64,000 nucleotides of DNA, from the NCBI RefSeq assembly GCF_000735605.1, contig NZ_JPKG01000006.1, forward strand, positions 186,001 through 250,000. Direction: 5' to 3'. Shown here piece after piece: positions 16,882-25,267 of the stretch; within the stretch, counting starts at the first letter, position 1, and each line of letters begins with the position of its first letter. The position numbers and the translations under genes are program-made. The stretch comes from Allobosea sp. LC85. Lineage in GTDB: Bacteria; Pseudomonadota; Alphaproteobacteria; Rhizobiales; Beijerinckiaceae. The notes under the pieces are model-generated. The model ran no database searches. It was not told where the DNA came from and saw nothing but the letters and a program-made list of their open reading frames with translations.

Positions 16882-17466
16882 TCAGGCCTCCGAGCCGTCG
16901 AAGGCCGAAGGGCGTTCCAGCACGGAATAGCCGCGTCGCGCGTTCTGCCAGGCGACCTGGATCGAGCGCAGCGTCATCAGTGCGAAGGCAATCACCACAG
17001 CGTTGAAGACGATCGACTTCGGGAACTGGATCGTCGTCATCATCTCATCGGGGATGAGCGACGCGTATTTGTACATCAGCCAGGTGCCGTAGCCGAAGAA
17101 GGCGATCCGCAGCAGGTCGACGCCCGTCGAGACGATCCGCCCTGCGCCAGGCGGCAGGTAGCGGTAGATGAAATCGACCTGGATATGGCGCGAGGCCCGC
17201 ACGCACATCGAGGCGCCGAGGAAGACCACGACGACGAGCGCATAGATCGCGATCTCTTCCGTCCAGGCGTAGGAATCGTTCAGCACGTAGCGCGTGAAGA
17301 ACTGCAGCACGACGCAACCGACCATCAGCCAGAACGCAGCGAGGGTCACCCAGTCCTCGACGCCATAGCCGCTCAGATCGGCCGGCGGCGGTGCCTCGTC
17401 GAAGACATGCGCGATTTCCTCGCTGGTGACGGGGGTGTGGATCTCCTGCGGGGTATCGCTCGACAT
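16882..17466 (-). CDS. TRAP transporter small membrane subunit, DctQ-like (194 aa)
   Basis: The four-span partner of the large subunit. After a polar N-terminal region of about 40 residues come four hydrophobic segments, with the typical QFFTRYVLNDSYAWTEEIAIYALVVVVFLGAS stretch in the first pair and RHIQVDFIYRYLPPGAGR between spans. It sits between the binding protein gene (69-base gap with a hairpin) and dctM (3-base gap), as usual in TRAP operons. The long acidic N-terminus (EEIAHVFDEAPPP) is more extended than in classical DctQ. Confidence 0.92.
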   Translation of the reverse strand: MSSDTPQEIHTPVTSEEIAHVFDEAPPPADLSGYGVEDWVTLAAFWLMVGCVVLQFFTRYVLNDSYAWTEEIAIYALVVVVFLGASMCVRASRHIQVDFIYRYLPPGAGRIVSTGVDLLRIAFFGYGTWLMYKYASLIPDEMMTTIQFPKSIVFNAVVIAFALMTLRSIQVAWQNARRGYSVLERPSAFDGSEA

Positions 17467-17495
17467 CGACGGCCTCGGCTCGGCGTGAGGACAAA

Positions 17496-17522
17496 ATCGG
17501 GCCGGTCAAAGACCGGCCCGAT
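17496..17522 (-). terminator. Intercistronic hairpin between dctP-like and dctQ-like genes
   Basis: A perfect 12-bp stem (ATCGGGCCGGTC / GACCGGCCCGAT) with a three-base loop is followed on the - strand by TTTTGT. It begins 14 bases after the binding-protein stop and so can act as a partial terminator or 3'-end stabiliser that raises binding-protein over permease levels. Confidence 0.7.
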
Positions 17523-17535
17523 ACGACGGATCAGA

Positions 17536-18510
17536 TCACTTGATCGCCTGGATGCGCTCCCAATCGGCCTTGCGGTAGCCGAACTGCTCAAAGCTGACAT
17601 TCTTCTGCACGGCGGCGAGGAAGTCGGCCTTGTCGATCTCGGTGACCGACAGGCCCTTGTCCTTAAAGACCTGCACGAGCTTGACCTCGTCGGACTGGAT
17701 CTTCTTGGTCGCACGCTCGGCAGCCTCCTGCGCGACATCGGTGAAGATCTTGCGGTCTTCAGGCGAGAGCTTGTCCCAGAGCTGCTTGGAGACGACCGTG
17801 TTGAGGTGGTCGACAATGTGCCCGGTCAGGACGATATGCTTCTGCACCTCGTAGAACTTCTTGGCCTCGATGGTGTTGAGCGGATTCTCCTGCGCCTCGA
17901 CCGTGCCGTTCTGGAGGGCGAGATAGACCTCGGCGAAGGCGATCGGCGTCGTGTTGGCGCCGCAGGCGCGCGGCATGGCGAGATAGGCGGGCACGTCGGG
18001 TACGCGGATCTTCAGCCCCTTCATGTCGGCGCAGGTCTTGATCGGCTTGTTCGAGGTGGTGTGGCGCGTGCCGTAATAGGTGACGGCCAGAATCTGGTGC
18101 CCGCTCTTCTCCTGATAGCCCTTCGCCATCTCCTTGAAGACGTCGCTCTTCACATAGGCGAGGAGGTGGTCCGGGCCGCGGAAGATGAAGGGATAATAGG
18201 TCACGCCGATCGGCGGAAAGGCACGGGCAGCGAAGCTCGAGCCCGAGATGATCATGTCGACCGTGCCGAGTGTCAGGCCCTGGTTGATGTCGGTTTCCTT
18301 GCCGAGCTGCGAGGCCGGGTAGACCGTGATCTCGTATTTGCCGTTGGTGCGCTTCTTGATCTCGTCGGCAGCCCAGACCGACTCGGTGTGGAACGGCTCG
18401 GAGGTCTCGTAGACATGCGCCCATTTCAGCTTGGTCTGGGCCTGGGCCGGCGCGCCGGCAAGAACGAGGCCGGCGGCAAAGGCCGCCGCCAGTGTCAGAT
18501 AGCTCTTCAT
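17536..18510 (-). CDS. TRAP transporter substrate-binding protein, DctP-like (324 aa)
   Basis: A periplasmic solute receptor with a Sec signal peptide (MKSYLTLAAAFAAGLVLAGAPAQA, cleavage after about residue 24). Family features are KWAHVYETSEPFHTESVWAADEIKKRTNGKYEI, YPASQLGKETDINQG, the R in LKIRVPDVPAYLAM that usually binds a carboxylate, and VYLALQNGTVEAQENPLNTI. The substrate is probably a small organic acid, including sugar acids, given the arginine motif. The ATG at 18510 has AGGA 8 bases upstream and removes five codons from the longest reading. It follows the GntR regulator gene on the same strand. Confidence 0.94.
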   Translation of the reverse strand: MKSYLTLAAAFAAGLVLAGAPAQAQTKLKWAHVYETSEPFHTESVWAADEIKKRTNGKYEITVYPASQLGKETDINQGLTLGTVDMIISGSSFAARAFPPIGVTYYPFIFRGPDHLLAYVKSDVFKEMAKGYQEKSGHQILAVTYYGTRHTTSNKPIKTCADMKGLKIRVPDVPAYLAMPRACGANTTPIAFAEVYLALQNGTVEAQENPLNTIEAKKFYEVQKHIVLTGHIVDHLNTVVSKQLWDKLSPEDRKIFTDVAQEAAERATKKIQSDEVKLVQVFKDKGLSVTEIDKADFLAAVQKNVSFEQFGYRKADWERIQAIK

Positions 18511-18541
18511 CAGATGTCCTCCCATGGACTCGAAGATCGTT

Positions 18542-18577
18542 GCTTGGCGTCAGTTCTTGGCTTGGCGTCAGTTCTTG
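18542..18577. repeat. 18-bp perfect tandem duplication
   Basis: GCTTGGCGTCAGTTCTTG occurs twice with no spacer (18542-18559 and 18560-18577). The right copy contains the last codons and stop of the GntR/FCD gene; the left copy lies just past it in the gap before dctP. Confidence 0.9.
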
Positions 18578-19323
18578 CTGGCCAGGCAGGAGTTGACGCT
18601 CTCCTGCCCGCTTGAAACCCCTTCACCAAAACTCTGCGAAAAGCGCTCCTGCGAGCAGCGCAGATGCCGGCGCATCGCCGTGTTGGCGGCCTCTCCCGAT
18701 CCGGCCGCCAGCGCATCACGGATGACACGATGCTCGGCAACGGCGGCGCGCCAGGACGTCTCGTTCTCGAAATAGCTCGCGAGCTGCTGGAAATACGGAT
18801 TGATGCGCTGGTCGAACAACGTGCCGACGAAGCGCTCCAGAACGGAGTTCCCTAGGATTCCGGCGATGGCGACATGAAAGGCCCGGTCGAGCGCGACGAG
18901 TTCGTCGCTGGGCAATCCGGGAGCCTCCATGCCCCCCAGGATTTTATCGAGGCGCGCGAGATCCTCGCCCGTCGCCTGACCTCCCGCCTCGGCGCAGATG
19001 GCGCTCTCCACCAGCTCGCGGGCCTTCAGGACCTCGAAAGGCCCATCTGGTGCATCATCGGAGACAAGAATGGTGCTGGGAACCGGACGTGGCGGATCGA
19101 TGACATAGACACCCGAGCCCATGCGGATGCGCACCCGCCCCTCGACCTCGAGGGCGATCAGCGCCTCGCGCACCGAAGGGCGGGATACGCCAAGCTTTTC
19201 CGCGAGTTCCCGTTCCGGCGGAAGACGTGCGCCGACAGGAAACTCCTGCCGGTCAATGAGATGACGCAGCTGGTCGGCGATCTGACGATAAAGGCGCGGC
19301 GACTCGACGGCTTCGAGCGGCAC
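18568..19323 (-). CDS. GntR-family regulator with FCD domain (251 aa), likely regulator of the TRAP genes
   Basis: The winged helix fills about residues 8-75 (YRQIADQLRHLIDRQEFPVG, PPERELAEKLGVSRPSVREALIALEVEG, VRIRMGSGVYV), followed by an alpha-helical FCD domain with the usual metal ligands in LDRAFHVAI, AEHRVIRDAL and AMRRHL. FCD regulators bind carboxylates and control their uptake, which fits the TRAP genes immediately downstream. The C-terminal tail (GQESVNSCLASKN) ends in an 18-bp tandem duplication and may be recently altered. Candidate operators lie just upstream at 19350-19395. Confidence 0.93.
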   Translation of the reverse strand: MPLEAVESPRLYRQIADQLRHLIDRQEFPVGARLPPERELAEKLGVSRPSVREALIALEVEGRVRIRMGSGVYVIDPPRPVPSTILVSDDAPDGPFEVLKARELVESAICAEAGGQATGEDLARLDKILGGMEAPGLPSDELVALDRAFHVAIAGILGNSVLERFVGTLFDQRINPYFQQLASYFENETSWRAAVAEHRVIRDALAAGSGEAANTAMRRHLRCSQERFSQSFGEGVSSGQESVNSCLASKN

Positions 19324-19349
19324 GTGTCACTCCCCGGTCCCATCCCCTG

Positions 19350-19395
19350 CCCTCGGCAGTGCCGAGGGCAATTTGGCCATGTGGTCAGGCCAATT
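19350..19395. promoter_or_regulatory. Candidate operators upstream of the GntR/FCD gene
   Basis: Two dyads lie here. A perfect 19-base palindrome with centre at 19359 has arms CCCTCGGCA / TGCCGAGGG (19350-19368). A second, TTGGCC...GGCCAA with TGGTCAGGCCA inside (19373-19393), resembles the TGGTnnnACCA type bound by FCD regulators. Autoregulation is inferred only from position and symmetry. Confidence 0.45.
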
Positions 19396-19666
19396 ATGGG
19401 AGACCGAACCACCATACGGACGGGCTTGTCAATACGCAGTCGCTCGCAGATGCCTTCCGCAGGCGATGGTCTGACCTCGCCGCCGGCAACGCGGTCTTGA
19501 AGGACGTCTGAACCCGATGGCTCGACATGGCTGAGTGCGACCAAGGTCGCGGACTTTGGTTTGCCGAGTTGCCCGACCTTCATCTCTCCACGGAGTCTGG
19601 TCTCATCGGTATAATCGCAATGGAGCGATCTCCGCCGATCGACCTTTCGTATGCGGGGAGGCAGGC

Positions 19667-22078
19667 ATGTATCTTCCGCGCGAGACCACTGGCATCCGGT
19701 TGAAGGAAGCCGAGCGCGCTCTGGAAAACCGGCTCGAGATCGTCAAGGCCCTCTCCGTGGGGCAAATCACCAAGCGCGATCTGCTGCGCTGGGGCTATTT
19801 CACCGCGAGCGGGCTGCTGGTCGCGAAGAACGGGCTCAGTCCGTTCGCCATGAGCGCCTATGCCCAGGTGCCGACCGGGGCGCCGCGAAGCCCGACATTT
19901 GGAACGGTCAAGTTTCAGACGCCGTTGCAGCGGCCCGACCTGCAGAGGCCAATCCCGCTGCTACGCCTGCCGAACGGCGATGCCGCCTGGCAAACCGGTT
20001 CGGGCGGCGCGGAACTGCCCGCCAAGAATTTCTCGTACCACACCGACTTCAGCAATTCCGGCGGCGCGGCTTTCCGCAACCCGGTGACCGGGGCCGGGCC
20101 ATTCGAGGGACGCCCGCCCGGCGAGTTCTTCGCGCATCAGCGCTGGGAGGAACTCTTTCCGAAGCAGGGCTTTCTGCTGTCGCTCGGGCAGATCCGGCCG
20201 GACACCGGACCCGGCCAGGGACTGCCGCAGCAGAACGCGAATTCCGTGTGGAGATTTGGGGCCCGGCAGCCCGGGCAGCCGGGCAGTGTCACGGGACTGC
20301 GCACGGCTTCGGGGAGCCCTGTTCTGTTCAAGCTGCGCTATGGCGAACCCGTCGTGACGCGAATCTACAACGACCTGCCGGTCGACCGGGCCATCAACGG
20401 CGGCTTTGGACGGAACGAGAGCTCGGTCCACCTCCACAACGCCCATAACGGCGCCGAGAGCGACGGTGCCTGCAACGCGTTTAATTTCCCTGGAACCTTC
20501 TATGACTACCACTGGGGGATGGCCCTGGCCCGGCGCGACCTGCCGAGCGTCTGGCCGACGGGCGACCGCGACTTTGCGCGCAAAGCCTCCGGTCCCGACG
20601 ACGGCAACGGCCTGGTTCAGGTCCCGGGCGATTTCCGCGAGATCCAGGGCAGCCTCTGGATCCACGACCACCGCTTCTTCTTCACCGCGCCGAACATCTA
20701 CAAAGGCATGTTTGGGGTCTGCAACCTCTACAGCGGCCCCGACAGGGGGCGCGAGGATCTCGATGACGGCATCAATCTGCGCCTCCCGAGCGGCTCACAG
20801 CTCGGCTGGGGCAATCTCGATTTCGACGTCAATCTGGTCGTCTCGAACCCAGCCTTTGACGCAGCCGGGCAGCTCCGGTTCGACATCTTCGAAACCGATG
20901 GCTTCCTCGGCGATATTCTATTGGTCAACAGCACCTTTTACCCGCATTTCGAAGTGTTGCCGCGGCGCTATCGTTTCCGCATCCTGAACGTCGCCGTGGC
21001 GCGCTTCCTCAAGCTCGCCCTCGGCGTCAACAGAAGCCCCAGGTTTTCGCAAGGCACCAAGGTGCCTTTCCACTTCATCGCCAATGACGGCAACCTGGTC
21101 GTCAACCCGATCGCCCTGACCGAGCTCGACGAGCAGGGCACCGCCGAGCGCTACGATATCGTCGTCGATTTCTCCGCCTTCGCCCCGGGCGACAGCATCT
21201 TCCTGGTCAACCTGTTGGAACAGGACGACGGGCGCAGGCCCAGGGGCGCCGTCTCCATGGCGCAGGCCTTGCGGGGATCGGACAGAGACCCGACCGTCGG
21301 CCCGATCCTCGAATTCCGCGTCGTGAACTCGCTGCAAAGCGTCGACAATCCCGGCAAGGTGTACAGCGCCAACAATCCGCTCGACCGGGATCGCAGCGCC
21401 AATTTCAACGATCCGGAATGGCGCTCCGGCACCAAGACCCTGACCACCCAGATCCCGATCGTCGCGCCAGTGCGCGAGCGCACCCTCAGGTTCGGCCGCT
21501 CCGGAGAGGGGGATGCCCGTGATGCGGCGAACGGACAGTGCATTCCCGACTGCGGCCCTTTCGAGTCGTTCCCCTGGACCATCGAGGTCGATGGTGGCAG
21601 GGCGCATTCGCTCAATGCCAACCGCATCGCCCTCCTGGTCCCGAAACCCGGGGAGGTCGAACATTGGACCCTCGTCAATGGCGGTGGCGGCTGGGACCAT
21701 CCGGTTCACCTCCATTTCGAGGAAGGCGTCACCATCGACCGGGGCGGTGCAGCCATTCCCGCTACGGAGCGGCTGGTGCGCAAGGATGTCTGGCGGCTGC
21801 GGCGCGACGGGAGAGTAAAATTCCAGGTCCGGTTCGGGGAGTTCGGTGGCGCCTATGTGACCCACTGCCACAATGCGACGCATGAGGACTTCGCGATGCT
21901 GATGCGCATCCAGCTTCTCACGCCTCCGCCGGGCGATCCAGGCTTCAAGGGCCAGCCGCAATATGTGGTGACACAGACGCCGATGCCGACACCGAACGGC
22001 GTCGCCTTCAAGCAACCCGAAATCCTGCCGGAAGGCGATCCACGGACGCTCAGAGTTGCTGGTTCTACACGCTCCTGA
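19667..22078 (+). CDS. Large multicopper oxidase, exported (803 aa)
   Basis: All four copper-binding motifs are present: HLH (H255, H257), HDH (H333, H335), HPVHLH (H678, H681, H683) and HCHNATHEDFAM with type-1 ligands C734, H739 and M744. Multicopper oxidases couple one-electron substrate oxidation to reduction of O2 to water. An N-terminal region of about 35 residues precedes a KRDLLRWGYF segment and a hydrophobic core ending SAYA, which looks like a Tat-type signal with KR instead of RR. Length is well above the 500 or so of CotA or CueO, with long insertions between motifs. The ATG at 19667 has GGGGAGG 5 bases upstream. Substrate unknown; Mn(II), phenols or bilirubin-like compounds are possibilities. 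Confidence 0.88.
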   Translation: MYLPRETTGIRLKEAERALENRLEIVKALSVGQITKRDLLRWGYFTASGLLVAKNGLSPFAMSAYAQVPTGAPRSPTFGTVKFQTPLQRPDLQRPIPLLRLPNGDAAWQTGSGGAELPAKNFSYHTDFSNSGGAAFRNPVTGAGPFEGRPPGEFFAHQRWEELFPKQGFLLSLGQIRPDTGPGQGLPQQNANSVWRFGARQPGQPGSVTGLRTASGSPVLFKLRYGEPVVTRIYNDLPVDRAINGGFGRNESSVHLHNAHNGAESDGACNAFNFPGTFYDYHWGMALARRDLPSVWPTGDRDFARKASGPDDGNGLVQVPGDFREIQGSLWIHDHRFFFTAPNIYKGMFGVCNLYSGPDRGREDLDDGINLRLPSGSQLGWGNLDFDVNLVVSNPAFDAAGQLRFDIFETDGFLGDILLVNSTFYPHFEVLPRRYRFRILNVAVARFLKLALGVNRSPRFSQGTKVPFHFIANDGNLVVNPIALTELDEQGTAERYDIVVDFSAFAPGDSIFLVNLLEQDDGRRPRGAVSMAQALRGSDRDPTVGPILEFRVVNSLQSVDNPGKVYSANNPLDRDRSANFNDPEWRSGTKTLTTQIPIVAPVRERTLRFGRSGEGDARDAANGQCIPDCGPFESFPWTIEVDGGRAHSLNANRIALLVPKPGEVEHWTLVNGGGGWDHPVHLHFEEGVTIDRGGAAIPATERLVRKDVWRLRRDGRVKFQVRFGEFGGAYVTHCHNATHEDFAMLMRIQLLTPPPGDPGFKGQPQYVVTQTPMPTPNGVAFKQPEILPEGDPRTLRVAGSTRS

Positions 22079-22128
22079 CCATGCCAAGGCGGCCCATCAT
22101 ACAGCTTTGCTGTCTCGCGAGGCGCGAC

Positions 22129-22908
22129 CTAGGCTGCGCTCGCCATCACCTCCGCCCGGATCTCTTCGACCAGTCGCTCCTTGAGCGCGACGAATTCCGG
22201 GCTCGTCTTGATCGTGTAGGGCCGCGGATGCGGGAGGTCGACCGGGATATCGGCCTTGACCCGCCCCGGGCGGGCGCTGATCACCACGACGCGCGAGGCC
22301 ATGAAGATCGCCTCCTCGACGTCATGGGTGACGAAGAGCACGGTCTTCTGCTCGCGCTCCCAGATGCCGAGCAGCATCTCCTGCATCAGGGCGCGAGTCT
22401 GGTTGTCGAGCGCGCCGAAGGGCTCATCCAGCAAAAGGATCTTTGGATCATTGGCAAGCGCGCGTGCGATCGCAGTGCGCTGCTGCATGCCGCCCGAGAG
22501 CTGTTTCGGGAAATGGTTCTCGAAGCCCTTCAGACCGATGCGCCCGGCCCAGTCGGCCGCGATCCGCAGCCGCTCGGCCTCCGGCACGCCCTTCTCGCGC
22601 AGGCCGAAGGCGATATTTTGCGCCACAGTCAGCCAGGGGAAGAGCGTATAGCTCTGAAAGACGAAGCCGCGGTCCGCGCCCGGTCCGGTGACCCTCTCCC
22701 CATCGAGCAGGATGCGCCCTTCCGTCGGCGTCTCGAGCCCGCCGATCATGCGCAGCAAGGTCGACTTGCCGCAGCCGGAGGGGCCGAGAATGGTGATGAA
22801 GTCGTTATCGGAGACGCTGAGGGAGGTCGGCATCAGCGCCCTTGTCGCTTGCCCGCCATGACGCGCAGCGAAGGATTTTCCGACATTGTCGATGACGAGC
22901 TTGCTCAT
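22129..22908 (-). CDS. ABC transporter ATP-binding protein, NitT/TauT type (259 aa)
   Basis: The ATPase of a nitrate/sulfonate/taurine-type importer. Walker A GPSGCGKSTLL, Q-loop FQSYTLFPWLTV, signature LSGGMQQR, Walker B LLLDEPFGALD and the switch histidine in FVTHDVEEA are all intact. The start ATG overlaps the permease stop by four bases. It is the last gene of the operon: binding protein, glycosylase-like gene, permease, ATPase. Confidence 0.95.
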   Translation of the reverse strand: MSKLVIDNVGKSFAARHGGQATRALMPTSLSVSDNDFITILGPSGCGKSTLLRMIGGLETPTEGRILLDGERVTGPGADRGFVFQSYTLFPWLTVAQNIAFGLREKGVPEAERLRIAADWAGRIGLKGFENHFPKQLSGGMQQRTAIARALANDPKILLLDEPFGALDNQTRALMQEMLLGIWEREQKTVLFVTHDVEEAIFMASRVVVISARPGRVKADIPVDLPHPRPYTIKTSPEFVALKERLVEEIRAEVMASAA

Positions 22909-23678
22909 TTCGCGGCCCAGGGGAACAGGCGCTGATTGACCGCCTTGAACAGGAAATCCGAGATAAGCCCGATCAGGCCGATGACGATGATGCCGAAGAT
23001 GATCTGCCCGGTGTTCAGCAGCGCCTGGCTGTCGGTAATCATGTGGCCGATGCCGGAGGACGAGCCGATCAGTTCGGCGACGATGACATAGGTCCAGGCC
23101 CAGCCCAGCACCATGCGCAGGATCTCGGCGATCTCGGGCGCAGCATTGGGCAGCAGCACCCGCATCACCACCGAACGATCGCTGGCGCCGAGCGTGTAGG
23201 CGGCGTCAACGAGATCGCGCCGAATCGAGCCCACCGCAACCGCGATCATCAGAATGATCTGGAAAACCGAGCCGATGAAGATGACCAGCAGCTTCTGCGT
23301 CTCGCCAATGCCGGCCCAGAGGATCAGCAACGGGATGAAGGCCGAGGCGGGCAGATAGCGTGCGAAGGAGACGAAGGGCTCGAAGAAGGCCTCGATCGGC
23401 TTGTAGGCGCCCATCAGGATGCCAAGTGGCAGCGCGACGACGACCGCGAGGATGAAGCCGCCGACGACGCGCCAGATCGTCATGCCGATATCGAACGCGA
23501 AGCCATATTCGACGAGCAGCTTGTAGCCTTCGCCGACCATGGTCAGCGGATCGGCCAGGAAGAGGCGTTGCACATAGCCGCCGAAGGTCGCGACCGACCA
23601 GACCACGACGAAAAGAACGAAGAAGCCGAGCCCAAGCGCGACGCGAGACGGGATGGAAACGGGCTGAAGCGGCTTCAT
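22905..23678 (-). CDS. ABC transporter permease, NitT/TauT type (257 aa)
   Basis: Inner-membrane permease with about six spans and the conserved EAA loop region (RRDLVDAAYTLGASDRSVVMRVLLPNAAPEI), the site that docks the ATPase. Residues near VALPLGILMGAYKPIEAFFEP and RYLPASAFIPLLILWAGIGE are typical of SsuC/TauC proteins. The ATG at 23678 has AGGAGG about 8 bases upstream and lies two bases after the glycosylase-like gene, so translation is tightly linked to it. Confidence 0.94.
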   Translation of the reverse strand: MKPLQPVSIPSRVALGLGFFVLFVVVWSVATFGGYVQRLFLADPLTMVGEGYKLLVEYGFAFDIGMTIWRVVGGFILAVVVALPLGILMGAYKPIEAFFEPFVSFARYLPASAFIPLLILWAGIGETQKLLVIFIGSVFQIILMIAVAVGSIRRDLVDAAYTLGASDRSVVMRVLLPNAAPEIAEILRMVLGWAWTYVIVAELIGSSSGIGHMITDSQALLNTGQIIFGIIVIGLIGLISDFLFKAVNQRLFPWAAK

Positions 23679-23680
23679 CG

Positions 23681-24187
23681 TCAAGCCTCCTGCGCGCGCC
23701 AGGCCGCGGCCAGTTCCTGCCACGGCTCGACCGACCAGAAGCCCGAGGCCGCGCCGGAGGTCGACGGCAGCACGAAGGTCGCGCAACCCGCGACATCAAC
23801 CGGCTGGCGGCCATAGCCGATTACGGCACTTGCCTGACCAAGCACGGCTTCGGCCGCACGCTTGCCATTGAAGGCGATGAAGGCCGGAGCCATCGCACGC
23901 ATCTTCATCAGGAACCCTTCAACATCGAAATGAGCACGCACGAGCGCGGCATCCGGCCCGGAGGTCGCTTTCGCGACGTCGGTGAGGCCAAGCCCATGGT
24001 CGAGCAATTGAGAAAACTCCTCGGGCCTGAATTGCCGGGGGACAAGTCCGGTGGCGTGAAGCACCCGCCAGAACTTGTTTCCCGGTCCGGCATAATAGGC
24101 GCGCCGCAAGGCTGAAGCGCGCCCGGCCTGAGTGCCGCAGAAGACGATTCCCAGACGTGGCGCAAGCACGTCCGGCAGGATCGTCAC
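23681..24187 (-). CDS. Uracil-DNA glycosylase superfamily protein, Mug/TDG-like (168 aa)
   Basis: The family removes uracil or mispaired bases from DNA. The stretch VFCGTQAGRASALRRAYYAGPGNKFWRVL corresponds to the first active-site motif and aromatic pocket of Mug-type enzymes, and LPSTSGAASGFW to the second motif that enters the DNA. Where Escherichia coli Mug has GxNPG with catalytic asparagine, this has GTQAG, as seen in a separate clade of related proteins. It overlaps the binding-protein gene by four bases (GTG start inside GTGA) and ends two bases before the permease start, so it is embedded in the ABC operon. Alternative: a base-recognition protein without glycosylase activity. Confidence 0.75.
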   Translation of the reverse strand: MTILPDVLAPRLGIVFCGTQAGRASALRRAYYAGPGNKFWRVLHATGLVPRQFRPEEFSQLLDHGLGLTDVAKATSGPDAALVRAHFDVEGFLMKMRAMAPAFIAFNGKRAAEAVLGQASAVIGYGRQPVDVAGCATFVLPSTSGAASGFWSVEPWQELAAAWRAQEA

Positions 24188-25152
24188 ATCGCACCGCCCG
24201 AGACGAAGCGCGTATCAATCAGCGTGGTGATATCGGGCTTCGACTTGATCAGGCCAATCTCGAGCAGCAGATCGGCCGCCTTGGTGGTGAAGGCCTGCCA
24301 CTCCCCGGAGAAGAACTTCTTGTTGCCCTCGGCATCTGACCAGCGCAGGAAGCCGGCGGATTTGCCGAACTGCTCGCCGGACTGCTTCACGTCCGCGCCC
24401 ATGATGCCATAGGCCTTGGCCTGATCAGCCTTGATCAGCTCGAGCGCCTCGAAATAGCTCTTGGTCAGCCCCTTCACGGCAGCCTCGTTGCCCGCGATGA
24501 AGGCCGGCGTGCATCCGAAGGTGTCCATCACCATCGGATAATCGAGCGTGGTGGCGATGATCTTGCCGGCATCCGGCTTGTCGCGCACGGCAGAGAGATA
24601 GGGCTCATAGGTCATGGCCGCATCGTTCTGTCCGGCGATGAAGGCCTGGGCCGCCGGGCCGGGCTCCATATTGACCACGGTCACGTCCTTTACCGACATG
24701 CCGTTCTCCTTGAGGAACCAGGCAAGCGCGAAATAGGGCGAGGTGCCGGGCGCAGAGGCCGCAACCGTCTTGCCCTTCAAGTCCTTGATCGAGCCGGTCG
24801 CGCTGCGCACCGCCATGCCGTCTGCGCCATAGCTCTTGTCGAGCTGGAAGAGCTGCTTGGTCTTGATCCCGGCAGCGTCCCAGACGATCCAGGTCTCGAC
24901 GGTCGTGGCAGCGCACTGGATGTCGCCCGAGGCGATAGCGAGGTGACGATCCTTCTGCGGGATCTTCTTGATCGTCACGTCGAGGCCATTCTTGGCGAAG
25001 ATGCCGGCTTCCTTGGCCAGCACCAGCGGCGCGAAACCGGTCCAGCCGGAAATGCCGATCGAAACCTTGGTCTGCGCCTGCGCGCCGGTGGCGGCCAGCA
25101 GCGCCGCGAAGCCAAGTCCGGCCGCGGCTCCGATACGCTTCAAACCTGTCAT
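24184..25152 (-). CDS. ABC transporter substrate-binding protein, SsuA/TauA/NitT type (322 aa)
   Basis: A periplasmic receptor with signal peptide (MTGLKRIGAAAGLGFAALLAATGAQA, cleavage near residue 26) and an NMT1/SsuA-like fold: VSIGISGWTGFAPLVLAKEAGIFAKNGLDV, then GDIQCAATTVETWIVWD and LKGKTVAASAPGTSPYFAL. The family carries nitrate, sulfonates, taurine, thiamine precursors and other small ions. The ATG at 25152 has GGAAGGG about 9 bases upstream and is followed directly by the signal peptide. The promoter region to its right holds a HutC-like palindrome at 25252-25267, linking this uptake system to histidine or imidazole metabolism. Confidence 0.93.
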   Translation of the reverse strand: MTGLKRIGAAAGLGFAALLAATGAQAQTKVSIGISGWTGFAPLVLAKEAGIFAKNGLDVTIKKIPQKDRHLAIASGDIQCAATTVETWIVWDAAGIKTKQLFQLDKSYGADGMAVRSATGSIKDLKGKTVAASAPGTSPYFALAWFLKENGMSVKDVTVVNMEPGPAAQAFIAGQNDAAMTYEPYLSAVRDKPDAGKIIATTLDYPMVMDTFGCTPAFIAGNEAAVKGLTKSYFEALELIKADQAKAYGIMGADVKQSGEQFGKSAGFLRWSDAEGNKKFFSGEWQAFTTKAADLLLEIGLIKSKPDITTLIDTRFVSGGAM

Positions 25153-25251
25153 GACGAAACCCTTCCCCTGTTTGCTGTCGTTCGCGCCCGCGGGGCCCAA
25201 GCCCCATCGCCTCATCCGACGCGGGATGCAACCTTCATTCCAAGTCAGGTT

Positions 25252-25267
25252 AAATGCATATGCAAAT
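25252..25267. promoter_or_regulatory. HutC-like operator between the ABC operon and the TPP enzyme gene
   Basis: AAATGCATATGCAAAT shares the core TGCATATGCA and its right flank with the hut operator at 8152-8167, differing from it at 2 of 16 positions. It lies 100 bases before the binding-protein start (25152, leftward) and 125 before the TPP-enzyme start (25392, rightward). HutC encoded at 6001-6750 is the obvious candidate to bind it. Confidence 0.65.

Noticed and set aside
15646..18615. 989-codon open frame antisense to the TRAP genes
   Set aside because: Low-complexity R/D/H-rich translation without domains; the TRAP proteins on the other strand explain the sequence.
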